From positions 16,407,501 through 16,471,500 of the forward strand of contig PUFA01000003.1 of NCBI GenBank assembly GCA_003508835.1: a DNA stretch of 64,000 bases, given 5' to 3'. The position numbers and the translations under genes are program-made. The first letter of the stretch is position 1; each line of letters begins with the position of its first letter. The stretch comes from Eonycteris spelaea. Its lineage: Eukaryota > Chordata > Mammalia > Chiroptera > Pteropodidae. The notes below the pieces were generated by a model. It was not told the origin of the DNA. It did no database searches and was given only the letters and a program-made list of their open reading frames with translations. This document shows positions 30,030 through 40,084 of this stretch, piece after piece.

Positions 30030-30275
30030 TGACCAATTACTTTATACAGGCTCTATGCAAGGTCTTACACATAAGAATTTGAATAAGATGCTCTCCCTGT
30101 TTTGAAGAACTCTCTATCTTCTGGGAGAGGCAGACAACTACATCGGTGTGGAAGTTTCTGTGTGACAGGTGCAATTAGCAGGGTGCAGAGGTGCTGTGGT
30201 AACACAATAAGGGAAGTCAGGGAGATTTCCAGAGGAGGTATATATATAAGATTATGAAATCTCAAGTCCTCTCTC
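30030..30275 (-). mobile_element. L2 LINE 3' fragment (antisense)
   Basis: GCTCTATGCAAGGTCTTACA, TGCTCTCCCTGTTTTGAAGA, GTGCAGAGGTGCTGTGG and AGGGAAGTCAGGGAGATTTC then CAGAGGAGGT follow the reverse complement of the L2 tail in order. Confidence 0.65.
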
Positions 30276-30279
30276 TTCC

Positions 30280-30555
30280 ATTCTGTGCCTGCAAGAATTC
30301 GGTACTCAAATTTTGGTTACATTTTTTTTTCCTGCCATTGTCTCCTCATAGCCTTGTTTCCAACAAATGAATTAATTTTAACTTTTGTCCACCTTAATTT
30401 CTGCCCTCTTTTTTCTCTATAGTTTTATTTTACTTCTTAATTCCTTCACTCAATCCAAGTAATTAAGATCGCGCTTAATTTTCAAATTTAGATCAGTTTA
30501 GGAATTCTCAAGTTTGGAAAGTGTGCCATGCTTGGATTGAAAAATAGTGAGTCAT
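30280..30555. other. single-copy sequence
   Basis: AT-rich unique sequence; no gene or repeat is recognised. Confidence 0.5.
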
Positions 30556-30559
30556 AGAG

Positions 30560-30720
30560 ATTGGATTTAGAATGATGGAGCTAGAGACTACCAGATCTGG
30601 AAAGGATGCTAATGGCCATCTTGCCGATTGCTTGCATGTTATACATGATGAATCTGTGACCCAGGTAAGCCAATGACCGGTGTCAGTCACCTAGCCAGTT
30701 ACGCTTGAGAAGATGTCTGC
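30560..30720 (-). mobile_element. possible MIR-type SINE (antisense), very diverged
   Basis: TCTGGAAAGGATGCTAATGG, CATCTTGCCGATTG, TACATGATGAATCTGTGACC and GTCAGTCACCTAGCCAG follow the order of a MIR/L3-like element (GGAACCTTAGAG, CATTTTACAGATGAGGAAAC, GTCACACAGC) at low identity. Confidence 0.4.
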
Positions 30721-30859
30721 TCAGACCACTTATTTGCACTTTGATCTCTACTTAAACTGTTCAAACTGATCGCCTCCAGACCGACCCCATCCTGCTTCAG
30801 TTTCTTAATTGCTCTCCAGCACTCAATGAACGGTACCATTTTAACTTAATTGCTGTTTA

Positions 30860-31170
30860 CTCGTATCTCTCTTTTATCTCTTTTGAAGCTGTGAAATATG
30901 ATTATCTATGTGGAGCCGCCCTGGCAAGTGAGTTGGGAGGGTGGTATTATGAAGTCACCCTCTCCTGTGGACAGGCAGTCCAGCCTGGACGCTGAGTCAA
31001 GAAGCACTTCGCGCTGCTTTTCCTTCCCCCATCTCTCCCGGCTCCGTTGGGCAGCCAGGCCCTAGCGCTCGTATTTACCAGCCCCTGATTGACACTGAGG
31101 CTGCAGCCCTGGCCCTTCGCTCCATAGCGCGACCCATGCTTTCCAGGTGGATGGCCATGCAGACCCAACC
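30860..31170. promoter_or_regulatory. candidate regulatory block with retained CpGs
   Basis: A repeat-free, GC-richer block between AT-rich flanks carries about ten CpGs at 30985-31135, including TTCGCGC and AGCGCGAC. A PBX/MEIS-type TGATTGACA lies at 31086-31094. The combination of retained CpGs and a homeodomain-cofactor site suggests an enhancer; this is inference. Confidence 0.35.
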
Positions 31171-31174
31171 TAGA

Positions 31175-31925
31175 TTGATTTTTTTTTTCCTAAAAGGCCA
31201 AAGAAAATATAATTTCCAAACGAGACAGAATCTGCTCTCATTTTATTTAGTGGCACTGTGAGGTGGAACTGTCAGGATAAGACTTTATCTAGCAAGTTAG
31301 AAACTCCCAAAGCCAGAGGCACAGGAAATTTCATGGTAAATATTTAAGCTCCTGGGCTCAAGGGCAATTGGAAAGTGTGTGTTAAGAAGCTTTCCTCTTT
31401 CCCTCTAATTCCTCGTATTCATCACTCATGCTGTGCCATTCGGGCTTATCCTTTATGCCTAAAGAAGTCCAGCCTTTTAATCTGTTAGCCAGGAAAAAAA
31501 AATGTAAAGAAATATAAAACACCCTAAATAATGCCTCAGGGAGATAATGTCCCAGGGACATTTAGTGCTCAGATGTCCCTAACCTGCCCACATGTGTTCC
31601 CAGGTGCCCATCTCTGATGCTCACCAGTAGAGGGGATACTTACATAGTATCAGGAGGACTTGGCGGCTGGTCCTGGCATTCTGCTTATACTTTGTTTGTT
31701 CTCAGTTTCCACACTGGTAGAGTAGACAGTAAAGTTTTTCCTTAGACCATCTCCCAGGAGGCCTGGAGGATGAAAATTAGACAAGGAAGGAAGAAATGCG
31801 TTAGAGGCCAACTTGGGCAATAAAAGTATAAAGTATAATTATGGCCTCCTCAGTGCCAGCATTAACTTGATGTGTGATTTGGTACTCGTTAGCCTGGAGT
31901 ACTGCCTTCTCCCTTCTCCCAAATA
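31175..31925. other. single-copy sequence, no gene recognised
   Basis: No repeat family or gene is recognised. Short A runs only. Confidence 0.5.
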
Positions 31926-31929
31926 TAGA

Positions 31930-32035
31930 AGAACCCAAGGATCAAGTATGTGAAATAACTTGCCCAGTATTCTCCCACTTATGTGTGAAAGAGCTAGGTT
32001 ATACACTTAGCTCACACTCTCGCTGAAACTTAAAC
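31930..32035 (-). mobile_element. possible MIR SINE fragment (antisense)
   Basis: GTGAAATAACTTGCCCAGTA, then GTGTGAAAGAGCTAGGTTAT and CACTTAGCTCACACTCTC resemble the antisense MIR core at low identity. Confidence 0.4.
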
Positions 32036-32039
32036 ACAG

Positions 32040-33050
32040 CATCTGGTACTAAATTCCACCTGCATGAACTGTTATGCTATGGCTCTTTCGGTCATCCTCA
32101 TGGTTATGTACTGTTTTCTTGTGGACCTGACTTAGTTGCCTTGTCCTGAACTGTTCAGCATGTGTCCTTGTTGGACAGAAAGTGTAGTACTTATTCACCT
32201 CTTGTTGTTCTACTGTGTCCCTCAGAGCAGGCATCGCCACCCCTGTCCTTCTGAGCAGCTAAAATGAGGACATAGGAGGCTCCTAGGCACTAGCCAGGAA
32301 GAAAGGAGGGACTTGTGACAAGCTGAAACAGGCCCATTTTGGGGCCAAGGATAAACACCTGATGTCTCAAACACTTTGTGTGTTGGATCAGAATGGCACT
32401 GATTAGTATTTCCCATGGAACAGCAGAGGTTAGGGAGCAGCTCTCTCGTTCCTGAACTTGACCATTGTATTTTCAATCTCTGAGAAAATTTCTGGAATTT
32501 CATGTACAGATTCCCTGAGGCATGGGAGTCAAGTTCCTTGTGTGCAGACGGATGGGCTGGCATGCCCTAAAGAGTCTTTATCTGCCAGGCTCCTACCTTT
32601 CCTTCTCCCTGAAGGAGACAGTGCCAAGACTTGAGCTGTTTAGCTTGGCTTGAGTCTGGAGGCATTGATACTGAGCTGGCCTTGTACGAGACCCATTTAC
32701 TAATTCCTCTGTGTGCAAGTCAAAGTATGATAGCCTCTGGAGAACAGAGAGCCATTCCTTTTTCCTGCTCTCTGATTCTCAGGCTAATGCTCTAAGAACT
32801 GGAGACCCACTCAGCAAACTGTCAAAACTGAAAGGGGACCCCTAATTGCTCACCATCCTTCCCTCAGTTTTATTCTGGGCATTTTGTAAACTGGACTCTG
32901 TGCTGAAAAGTTCATCAGAAGCTCGCCAGTGAGAAATTGTGTCACTTGCTCATAAAGAACTCTCAGGCCCTAAATCCTAAGTATTTTTTTTTTAACCTTT
33001 ATCATTTGATTTTCTTTCTCTCATGAATTTTACTAAGAATGCAAACTCCC
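32040..33050. other. single-copy sequence, no gene recognised
   Basis: Ordinary unique sequence. A 113-codon minus frame (32222-32563) has no recognisable domain. Confidence 0.5.
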
Positions 33051-33056
33051 TCCCCG

Positions 33057-33069
33057 CCCCCCCCCCCCC
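33057..33069 (+). repeat. poly-C run (13 C)
   Basis: CCTCCCCG followed by a pure C run. Confidence 0.9.
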
Positions 33070-33204
33070 ACCAAAGCTTATGTTTTGTCTTCTCTGGGGT
33101 CAAATCCAGTGGTATGATACTATGCTTTTCCGTTTAGTGACTCATTTTCTTTTACTCTCCAAAGTTCTACTCTGGTTTTTGTCTCCCCACCTCTTCCCTC
33201 TTTG

Positions 33205-33580
33205 CTATCTGGGTGCTACGTAGGAGGCCAGGGCAGTCTGTGGAGGGCTCCATGGATGCTGTAATTCCTGCCCAAAGCCTGGGACACACCTGGGATCTCC
33301 CCACTGAAACCCCTGTAGAGACGGAGCTGCCTGCCGAGGTCTATTCGCTTAGTGCCAGAGCATTTAATCCTGTTCAGTGTGGGCGTGATTTCACTGGTCA
33401 GAGCCTTGGAGTTGGGCCACGAGGAAAGCAAAGGATGAATGACTGGTTGAGGTCCGAGGTGTTGGGTGGGCAACGAGCAGTGGCTGGAGCAGCCTCCCGG
33501 CCACAGCCCTGTGTTGATTTTGTAGTGAGATCATTTACCTTTCCTGAGTTGTTAAATGCAGTTTAATCTTTCTTAAGACA
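33205..33580. promoter_or_regulatory. candidate conserved non-coding block
   Basis: A repeat-free stretch with scattered CpGs and ordered AT/GC texture, ending TGCAGTTTAATCTTTCTTAA. Open frames on both strands (117 codons on +, 85 on -) show no recognisable product. It could be an unrecognised exon of a non-coding transcript or an enhancer. Confidence 0.25.
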
Positions 33581-33589
33581 GGGCTGGAC

Positions 33590-34410
33590 AATGTTGCTTT
33601 TGTGACTTCAGAGAGTCACTAGACAGGTTAGAGGAGGCTGGGTTTCCAGAATTCCATCAAGAGAAAATCACAGCCCTGCCAGAGACTCAGAGGATGTGTA
33701 ATGCTTCTGTTTTCTCAAAATATGTACCACGTCATTATCAGGAGAGCCTCGCACTTGGTGGGGATGCTGGGAGGCTGGAAGACATACACAGAGTTCCCAC
33801 AAAGAGCTTGGGGCTGTGGAAGACTCTCAGACAGAGCAAACACTCCTCCGAAACCAGGAGTATGGGTTCCAGGAGTGCAAGACACACCTCATTGCCCTAC
33901 AGATGTCAAAATGTACAAACCGCCTCCACATGTGTTAGTTTCCTTTTGTGACTGGGGTGAGTCTTGCAGTTTCTTTTTCTTTTACAACAATAATGGCCTG
34001 TCAGTGGTTATTTTGGGGACAAATGGTTGGTAGGAGAGGACAGGAGGAAGAGGGAAAGGGAGGGAGAAAGAACAGAGGGAGGAGAGAGAGAGAAAGATTG
34101 CTCATCACTCCTCCGGGCTGCCCACTGCTAATGGGCAGGGGAAACTTTGTGAAGAGTAGGCTTTGAGGAAAAATCTAAAAACATGCTTGGATTGTGTGTG
34201 AGCTTCCCCAACGGTAGCTACCTAGTTACCCTGGGCTAAGGGCTTCTTACCTTTCTACTCTGCATCAAACCCTGAAGTTACTACATTTCCCTCCTACTGC
34301 CTTTTATTTTTCTCTGAGGTGATGTTTTCTATTCTCATCTTGTCTTAGTAGTCTAGTAGAGTAAAATTTCAATTAGATCCCCCAAAGATTCTCCCACTGC
34401 TGCCACCCCC
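33590..34410. other. single-copy sequence with a purine tract
   Basis: A purine-rich tract (GAGGAAGAGGGAAAGGGAGG and further GAGA repeats) occupies 34032-34097. The rest is unique sequence; overlapping frames at 33694-34166 are not recognisable. Confidence 0.5.
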
Positions 34411-34415
34411 TCAGT

Positions 34416-34450
34416 CACACACACACACACACACGCACACGCATGCATGT
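34416..34450 (+). repeat. (CA)n microsatellite with CG/GCATGC end
   Basis: About ten CA units run into ACGCACACGCATGCATGTGC, another alternating purine-pyrimidine stretch. Confidence 0.9.
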
Positions 34451-34454
34451 GCAC

Positions 34455-35075
34455 AGGCACACACCACTATCCTACCAACACTTTAGGCACGATGGAAGAG
34501 AACTCCCTTCCTTCTTGAGAGTGGGGTGCTCACAGCCTATCTCCTTTCAGCACAATCTGTGCCCAATTGTGCAGCCATCTTGTTATTCAGAAACAGGAAA
34601 CACTCAGCAAGCCAGGCTCCTCCAGCTCTCCCAGGGAGGCATGGATTGCAGAAGACCCAGCTGTGCTCCATGCCAGGAATGCTCAGGACGCTCCAGGATT
34701 GGGAGTCTGTTCCCCTGCCTTTCCTCAGTTCCCTCCAAATGTCTTACAGAGGAAGAAGTCATACAGCTCACTGGTGAGGAGCCTCAGGCCCCTGACTCCT
34801 CTTCTGCACTTCCTCCACCGAATTGTGCCTTTCTCATTTGGAACTGTTATTTCTGGATTCCTTTCATCCTTTAGGTACCTAAGATTTTAAATTACCCTCA
34901 TCACTTTTTAGAATCTTAAGTGTTTGTTTTTCCCAAAAGTCCCTTTTTCATACTTTAGGGCAGGTCCATTTGTTCTTGAGTTCCAGAACTGACTGATCAA
35001 GTCCACACTAGAACTTTTCATCCCAGTCATGGTTTGTGGCATTTCACATTTAATAGGTCTATATGCACATCTTCA
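34455..35075. other. single-copy sequence, no gene recognised
   Basis: Three overlapping + frames (83-143 codons at 34443-34890) exist, but the residues show no domain and no splice-consistent ends stand out. I do not call a gene. Confidence 0.45.
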
Positions 35076-35080
35076 TGTAT

Positions 35081-35147
35081 TCATCCATCCGTCTGTCCAT
35101 CCATCCATCCATCCATTTATCCATCCTTCCATTCATCCTCCCATCCA
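35081..35147 (+). repeat. (ATCC)n tetranucleotide array, imperfect
   Basis: About 16 ATCC/GTCC-type units with substitutions. Confidence 0.93.
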
Positions 35148-35160
35148 GTCAAACAATGAG

Positions 35161-35183
35161 TTGTTTGTTTGTTTGTTTGTTTG
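35161..35183 (+). repeat. (GTTT)n short array
   Basis: About six GTTT units directly after the ATCC array. Confidence 0.93.
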
Positions 35184-35199
35184 AAAACTGGCAAGGTGT

Positions 35200-35810
35200 C
35201 AAGCAATACTTTACACCTTGGCCTTGTAATGAACAAGGCAAACATAATACTGACCCTCATCAGGTTATTGTTTCCTGGGGAAGAGAGATCTTAACAGGGA
35301 AATATAATAAAGCTGTTGGATGTCAGGCAGAAGTACGGAAGACCACAGAAGGGGCGCACACCTGGTTCTGAGAGACACAGAGATGTCCCTAAGACGTGGT
35401 GTTAAGTTGAGCGCTGAAGAATAAGGAGTCAGCTAGGTGAATGGTAGGTTGAATGGGGTGGTAACAAGTCTGGCTCCATCAGGAGAAAGAGTTTCAAAGA
35501 AATGGGACAGATTGTACAAATGCCCCTAGGGCAGGAGTAAGTCCAGTGCTGTGGAGGAACCCAATCTGGCGGGCCAAGGGCAAGCAGGGAGAGAGTGCTG
35601 CCTGAGGGTTGGTGAGGAAATTGGAGGTAGTCAAGAGGGTGCTCGGTAAGGGTCTTCCTGGACTTCATCCCATGGACAGTGGGAACTCACTGAAGAGTTT
35701 TAGCAGGGGCATGACATGGCTTTAGTTATTTCAATGATTGTTCTGGCTGCTATGTGCAGAATGGATTGTGGGTAATAAGGGCGAACTTCCGTTCTTAGAG
35801 ACAGGGGAGT
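35200..35810 (-). mobile_element. L2 LINE 3' portion (antisense), about 600 bp
   Basis: Reading left to right, the stretch carries GTACAAATGCCCCTAGGGCA, GGAGTAAGTCCAGTGCTG, GAAGAGTTTTAGCAGGGGCA, TGACATGGCTTTAGTTATTT, GTTCTGGCTGCTATGTGCAG and AATGGATTGTGGG. Together these follow the reverse complement of L2 from its tail back into the end of the reverse-transcriptase frame. No frame survives. Confidence 0.8.
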
Positions 35811-35917
35811 ATTGGCCACAGTGTTCTGACTGGCACCACTCCCAATGTGACATTTTTAAATGTGCCTCCCCGTTTTTATGACTAAAGCCACAACATTAAT
35901 TTGTACTTCTTAAGACA

Positions 35918-35960
35918 CGCAAACACACACACACTCACACACACTCATGTGCTCACACAC
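35918..35960 (+). repeat. CA-rich imperfect microsatellite
   Basis: ACACACACACACTCACACAC then further CTCACACAC; decayed CA array. Confidence 0.85.
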
Positions 35961-35964
35961 GGAG

Positions 35965-36075
35965 GGGAGGATCCGCATCATTTTCATTTGTGTATCCCCC
36001 ATCACCTAGAATGATTCTGGCATAAAATGTACCCAACAAATGCTTGCCAAATTGCTGAATGAATGAAGAAATGCA
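35965..36075 (+). mobile_element. L2 LINE 3' end
   Basis: CATTTGTGTATCCCCCATCA, CCTAGAATGATTCTGGCATA and AACAAATGCTTGCCAAATTG followed by CTGAATGAATGAAG match the L2 terminus, including the GAATGAATGAA end. Confidence 0.75.
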
Positions 36076-36169
36076 TCATCTCTCATTAGACCCCCCTTTG
36101 AAAGAATTTTCCCGTTCAGTTTTCCCTTGATGTTCAAATGGTGTGCACAGGAGAATGTCAGGGAGAAGG

Positions 36170-36345
36170 GAGTAATGCAGAGAGCTGAACCAGAAGCCTG
36201 GGTTCTCATTCCACCTCTGTCTCTATGAAGCTGAGTAAATGGAGCCAGGCCGCAGCCCTTGATGCCGTCTCTCCAAGTGTAAGATGAAGGAGTTGGACCA
36301 GGGAAAGCCTATCAATCAGCCAGTTTTTGTAATTCTATGACTTAA
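36170..36345 (+). mobile_element. MIR SINE
   Basis: AGAAGCCTGGGTTCTCATTC, CACCTCTGTC, GCTGAGTAAATGG and AGTGTAAGATGAAGGAGTTG follow the MIR order with an insertion or degraded stretch in the core. Confidence 0.65.
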
Positions 36346-36349
36346 GGCA

Positions 36350-36960
36350 CTGTAATACCATTTAAATCAAACACAACCCTTATTATTGGCAACCCTCAGC
36401 ATTTTCATTTTGTCATAAAATGTCCTTTGTTAGAGAACGTCAGAAAACCAGGACCACTTTATCGCGGGGTATTGCGTTATTCCCTTCTGGTCTGGGGGAT
36501 TAGGGAAAATGAAATAACTGTTAGGAATGCAGGACGGACCTCAACCGGAATGTTAGAAGCCACTTAGAGGCACGCTGCTTCCAGCAGGGCATAGGCAGAA
36601 AGAAGGGATTCCATTATGAAGAGAGATTTGTTCTTTGCTTTCTCTCCCTTAAAAAGAAAGAAAGGGGATTAAAGAAAAACAAAACCTGAACTTTCTCATT
36701 TTAATAAGAATTTCCTGGTATTCGCAACACGTAAAATAAACTTTTTTTTTAAGAAATGCATTTTTGCTACTCGGCCAACATGACCGCTTTGGGGGAAAAA
36801 TATAGTCTTTTGGTCTGAATATGTAAATCAGACAGAACAAAAGAGCCACGCAACTTTCTTTCTTTTTAAAATATTTATTTACTTCATAAGGGAAGGAGAG
36901 AAAAGCCAAGAGGAAACAGAAAGGAAGCCCTGTCAAGAGTGCTAACTCAAATACAGTTTC
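36350..36960. promoter_or_regulatory. candidate conserved non-coding block(s)
   Basis: Repeat-free and CpG-bearing texture: TTTATCGCGGGGTATTGCGT (36459-36478), ACCTCAACCGGAATG, and later AACATGACCGCTTTGGGGG. No gene is recognised; the 147-codon minus frame at 36649-37092 runs through A/T runs and is not convincing. Confidence 0.25.
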
Positions 36961-36964
36961 AGGG

Positions 36965-37330
36965 CTGTGTGGAAATCGCCTAGATGGGTGTGTTGTTTTT
37001 CCCCTTGCTGGAACTCCAGAGGGGAGGCCCTTTCTTACAGAACTGGAGCTGTTCCAGTGGAGAGAGCTAGCTGCACTCGGACAATCAATCAAGAAGGATT
37101 GATGGAGGCATACTGTGTGCTTTTCCAGATGTCCTGGGAGAGGTGGGAATGCCCTGGATCAGTCCTTCCCTTTTGCCACCTTATAATCTAGAGGGACAGA
37201 CACCACTGACAGGTCAGGTAATGAGGACAGACAAAGAAAGGTGGCATGTCACCTTGTCCTTAGGATAATTCTGTCTCGCATCTGGGTAACGATAATAGTT
37301 TTCATACCCATGACCCCATTTGCTCTTTGC
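36965..37330. other. single-copy sequence
   Basis: No gene or repeat family is recognised. Confidence 0.45.
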
Positions 37331-37334
37331 TAGG

Positions 37335-37550
37335 TCCTTACCTGAAAGAGGCTCAGTCAGCTTCAAAGAGAGCTGGAATTGGAGTCAGCATACTTAGACA
37401 TCTGGGATTTTCCACAAGTCAAGTAACTACAAAAAGCCTCTGTTTTCTCCTCTATAAATGTGCTTTCCTCATCCCTGTTCTCACTCTTCCCAGGGTTATT
37501 AAAAGGATCAAATAAAATGGTGAATTTGAAATTGCCCCATAAACTCTGGG
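37335..37550 (+). mobile_element. MIR SINE (MIR3-like)
   Basis: GCTGGAATTGGAGTCAGCAT, ACAAGTCAAGTAACTACAAA, CCTCTGTTTTCTCCTCTATA and CAGGGTTATTAAAAGGATCA then AATAAAATGG follow a MIR through most of its length. Confidence 0.7.
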
Positions 37551-37554
37551 AGAG

Positions 37555-38065
37555 TTGACAAATATGAGATAGCTTGCACATTGTGGGGGACAGATAATAA
37601 ATGTTTTGAACATTTTGGGATGAAGACACACTATGTTAATGATAGTCGAAAGATAGATTTGCTCAAGGTCTCAGGGTTTATCTTTAGCAGAATCCTGTGT
37701 CTTCATCCAGGATGAGGTATTTCCAGTGTCATCTGTGATTGCTTCAACCACTGTGGGAATTCAGATGAAAAGGAAATCAGTGAGAAGTAAATTCATGAGG
37801 CAAAGTTCATAAATCATCCCAAGTGTTCATGGTACATCTCAGATACAATTTTTTTTTTAAACTCACAAAATGGGAAGATAATCCCAATACCTATTCAAAG
37901 TAGTGGTGATCATGCAACATAGCAGAATGTTGGCAGCAGTGCATGGCCGATGACCTAAGGAGAGGCCAAATTCAAAAAAAAAAAAAAAAGAGTAATGATA
38001 TGCTATTTCGCTTTCTAGTTTCTCAGACTTTCATGTATATTATATCTTATTCTTTCAGGAGCCTA
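37555..38065. other. single-copy sequence with an A run
   Basis: A 16-A run lies at 37974-37989. No gene or repeat family is recognised. Confidence 0.5.
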
Positions 38066-38069
38066 TAAT

Positions 38070-38240
38070 ATAGGAAAGAAAAGCATTTTTATTGTCCTTC
38101 AGTTTTAAACGCAGAACCTAAGACCTTGGTGAGTTTAAATAATTTGTCCAAGGTCATAAAACCTTTAAGTGATGAATCTAGGATCAGGCATGGATATCGA
38201 GAGTTTAAATTCTTATCTCCATGGTACTAATGCCACATGT
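38070..38240 (-). mobile_element. MIR SINE (antisense)
   Basis: TTTAAACGCAGAACCTAAGA, AATAATTTGTCCAAGGTCAT and GTGATGAATCTAGGATCAGG match the antisense MIR core in order. Confidence 0.7.
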
Positions 38241-38244
38241 TGTT

Positions 38245-38710
38245 TACATTAAGCTTTGGGCAATTGGCTTGTTTTGCCGATATTGAAGATTTCCTGTAGT
38301 AAGATGAATCAGCCCCAGAAAAGAAGTGGGAAGCATTGTCCCAAGCAGCCTCATGTAGGAGTGAGAGGTAGGGCCCCCTGGCCTGATGGGCTGCATCCTG
38401 AAAAGCCAGTCATGGTCTTGGGTTAGTGCCTTTGTTCTCTGGTCCGGAAGATGAAGAATTTGGACTAGATACATGGATGAAAGATATTATAATTCTAAAC
38501 TTTTTTAAAGATATAATATGGAGGATAGGAGTTTTCTTCACAGTATGCTGGTCATAACAATCCATTTTATTTTGTAGAGTCTTTTAAATTTTTCCAAGGA
38601 CATACTCATCTTGTTTCATTCATCCTTAAAACGTTCTTTAGTGAGGTTGGCCAGTGAATGATTTTATGACTTTTCTTGGCCATCTTATCTTCTTGTTTCT
38701 TAAACAAGCC
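38245..38710. other. single-copy sequence
   Basis: GTCCGGAAGATGAAGAATTT at about 38442-38461 hints at another MIR core but is too short to call. No gene is recognised. Confidence 0.45.
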
Positions 38711-38714
38711 TAGC

Positions 38715-39090
38715 TGACCCCCACCCCCCACCCCCAGCCACCCCCACCAGGGGCCTTGCCCTTTGTTATCTCTGTGACCTGCTCCTTCTTGTCACTTGGG
38801 TCTGGCTCACATGTCATGTCTTCAGAGGGGCCTTTGCAGATCCTCTCAGTTAAGGTCCCCATGGTGCATTCTCTCACACTGACCTGTTTCCCCTCTTCCC
38901 CCCCCCCCCGCCCAGAGGATTTACACCTGAATTATGAATATTATTTACTTGGTTACATGATCACTGTCTATCTCTCCATGCTGGAATTTAAACTCCAGTA
39001 GAGCTGTTTTCCTAGTCCGACATTATATTCCAAGTACCAAGAATGGTTCTTGCACAGGATAGGAGCTTAATATTTGTTGACTAAAATAAA
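38715..39090 (+). mobile_element. L2 LINE 3' end with C-rich expansions
   Basis: The stretch carries GGGGCCTTGCCCTTTGTTAT, GTCACTTGGGTCTGGCTCAC, GGCCTTTGCAGATC, CATGATCACTGTCTATCTCT and CCATGCTGGAATTTAAACTC, then GCACAGGATAGGAGCTTAAT and ATTTGTTGACTAAA, matching L2 to its end. Two C-rich tracts (38718-38750 and 38898-38909) interrupt it. Confidence 0.75.
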
Positions 39091-39094
39091 CATC

Positions 39095-40080
39095 TTATGA
39101 GAAATTTTGTAACTTGCTCGTGATTTAATACTCAGTGAGTAACTGACGTAGGGCCAAAATTAAATCTCTCCGCTCCTGGTTTACTGTTTTTTCCACTTTA
39201 TATCATGCTGTCAAAATGTATGCATATTTATACCTGGGAGTTCCTGATGACTACGGAGAACATGTAGAGTGATCCTGAGGCTTTTATGTGAAACTGAATA
39301 CATTTTTTTAAGGGAAATGAGGAAATCCCGGAGGCTTACCCCTTTCAGCTTATGATAACAGAACTTTATAATCTATGTACTTTGTATATTCAACATCAAT
39401 CATCCCGTATTTGTTTAACTCGTTTTTAAAGGAAGCTTATTTTAGGAGCACTTTTGATATTTTTTATTGATGACGGTTGGATTTTAACATATATAAATCC
39501 ACCGTCATGCACATACACTCACAAGAGAACATAAACAATAATTACATATGTGTTAGATTCCTGTTAGACTGCCAGGGTTTTTTCTATGACAGAAGCTCAA
39601 AGGGCTTGAGGTGTGAGACATGAAGTTGCCAAGACATGACTGTTCCCTCTGAAGCCTCAGAGGTTACATTACAGGTATTTCCTCTATGGCCTAGTTTCCC
39701 TCAGTCACCCATTATGAATGTATCAGTTTATCGGAACTTGTTTTGGGAATCAGGCAGAGTTGGGTGTCACCTAGATTACCTCTTAATTGCATAGTTTTTG
39801 GGTTTGTTTTTTTTTTACTGCTGTGCAAAGCAAATTGTCTTGCATTTGCCCTATGTTTGCTCTTCTGAGCATTAAGGAGATTCCCTTGGATGAAAATTTT
39901 TGAGAGTTGGTGAGTGAACAAGGCTGTGTTTATTGACTTTCTCATCTCTCAACTTTCTTGTATTTTCACTCAGTCTTCCTCTTCCCTTTAGAGAACAAAT
40001 ATTTTCAATCTTATCATTTTAAGATCATCGTCCCATGTCCTTGTTGATTTTAGGTGTGGCTGTCCTTTTATTGAGATATA
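39095..40080. other. single-copy AT-rich sequence, no gene recognised
   Basis: No gene or repeat family is recognised. The phrase TTTTATTGAGATATAACA at 40068-40085 resembles a common L1 3' segment, but the following bases do not continue the match. Confidence 0.45.
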
Positions 40081-40084
40081 ACAA

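Noticed and set aside
34443..34890. Three overlapping plus-strand frames (83-143 codons)
   Set aside because: Three frames open at once indicates low stop density, not coding selection. No domain is recognised.
38715..38765. CCCCACCAGGGGCC as a CTCF site
   Set aside because: The match covers only the core, it lies in a C-rich expansion within an L2, and the flanking positions do not fit the motif.
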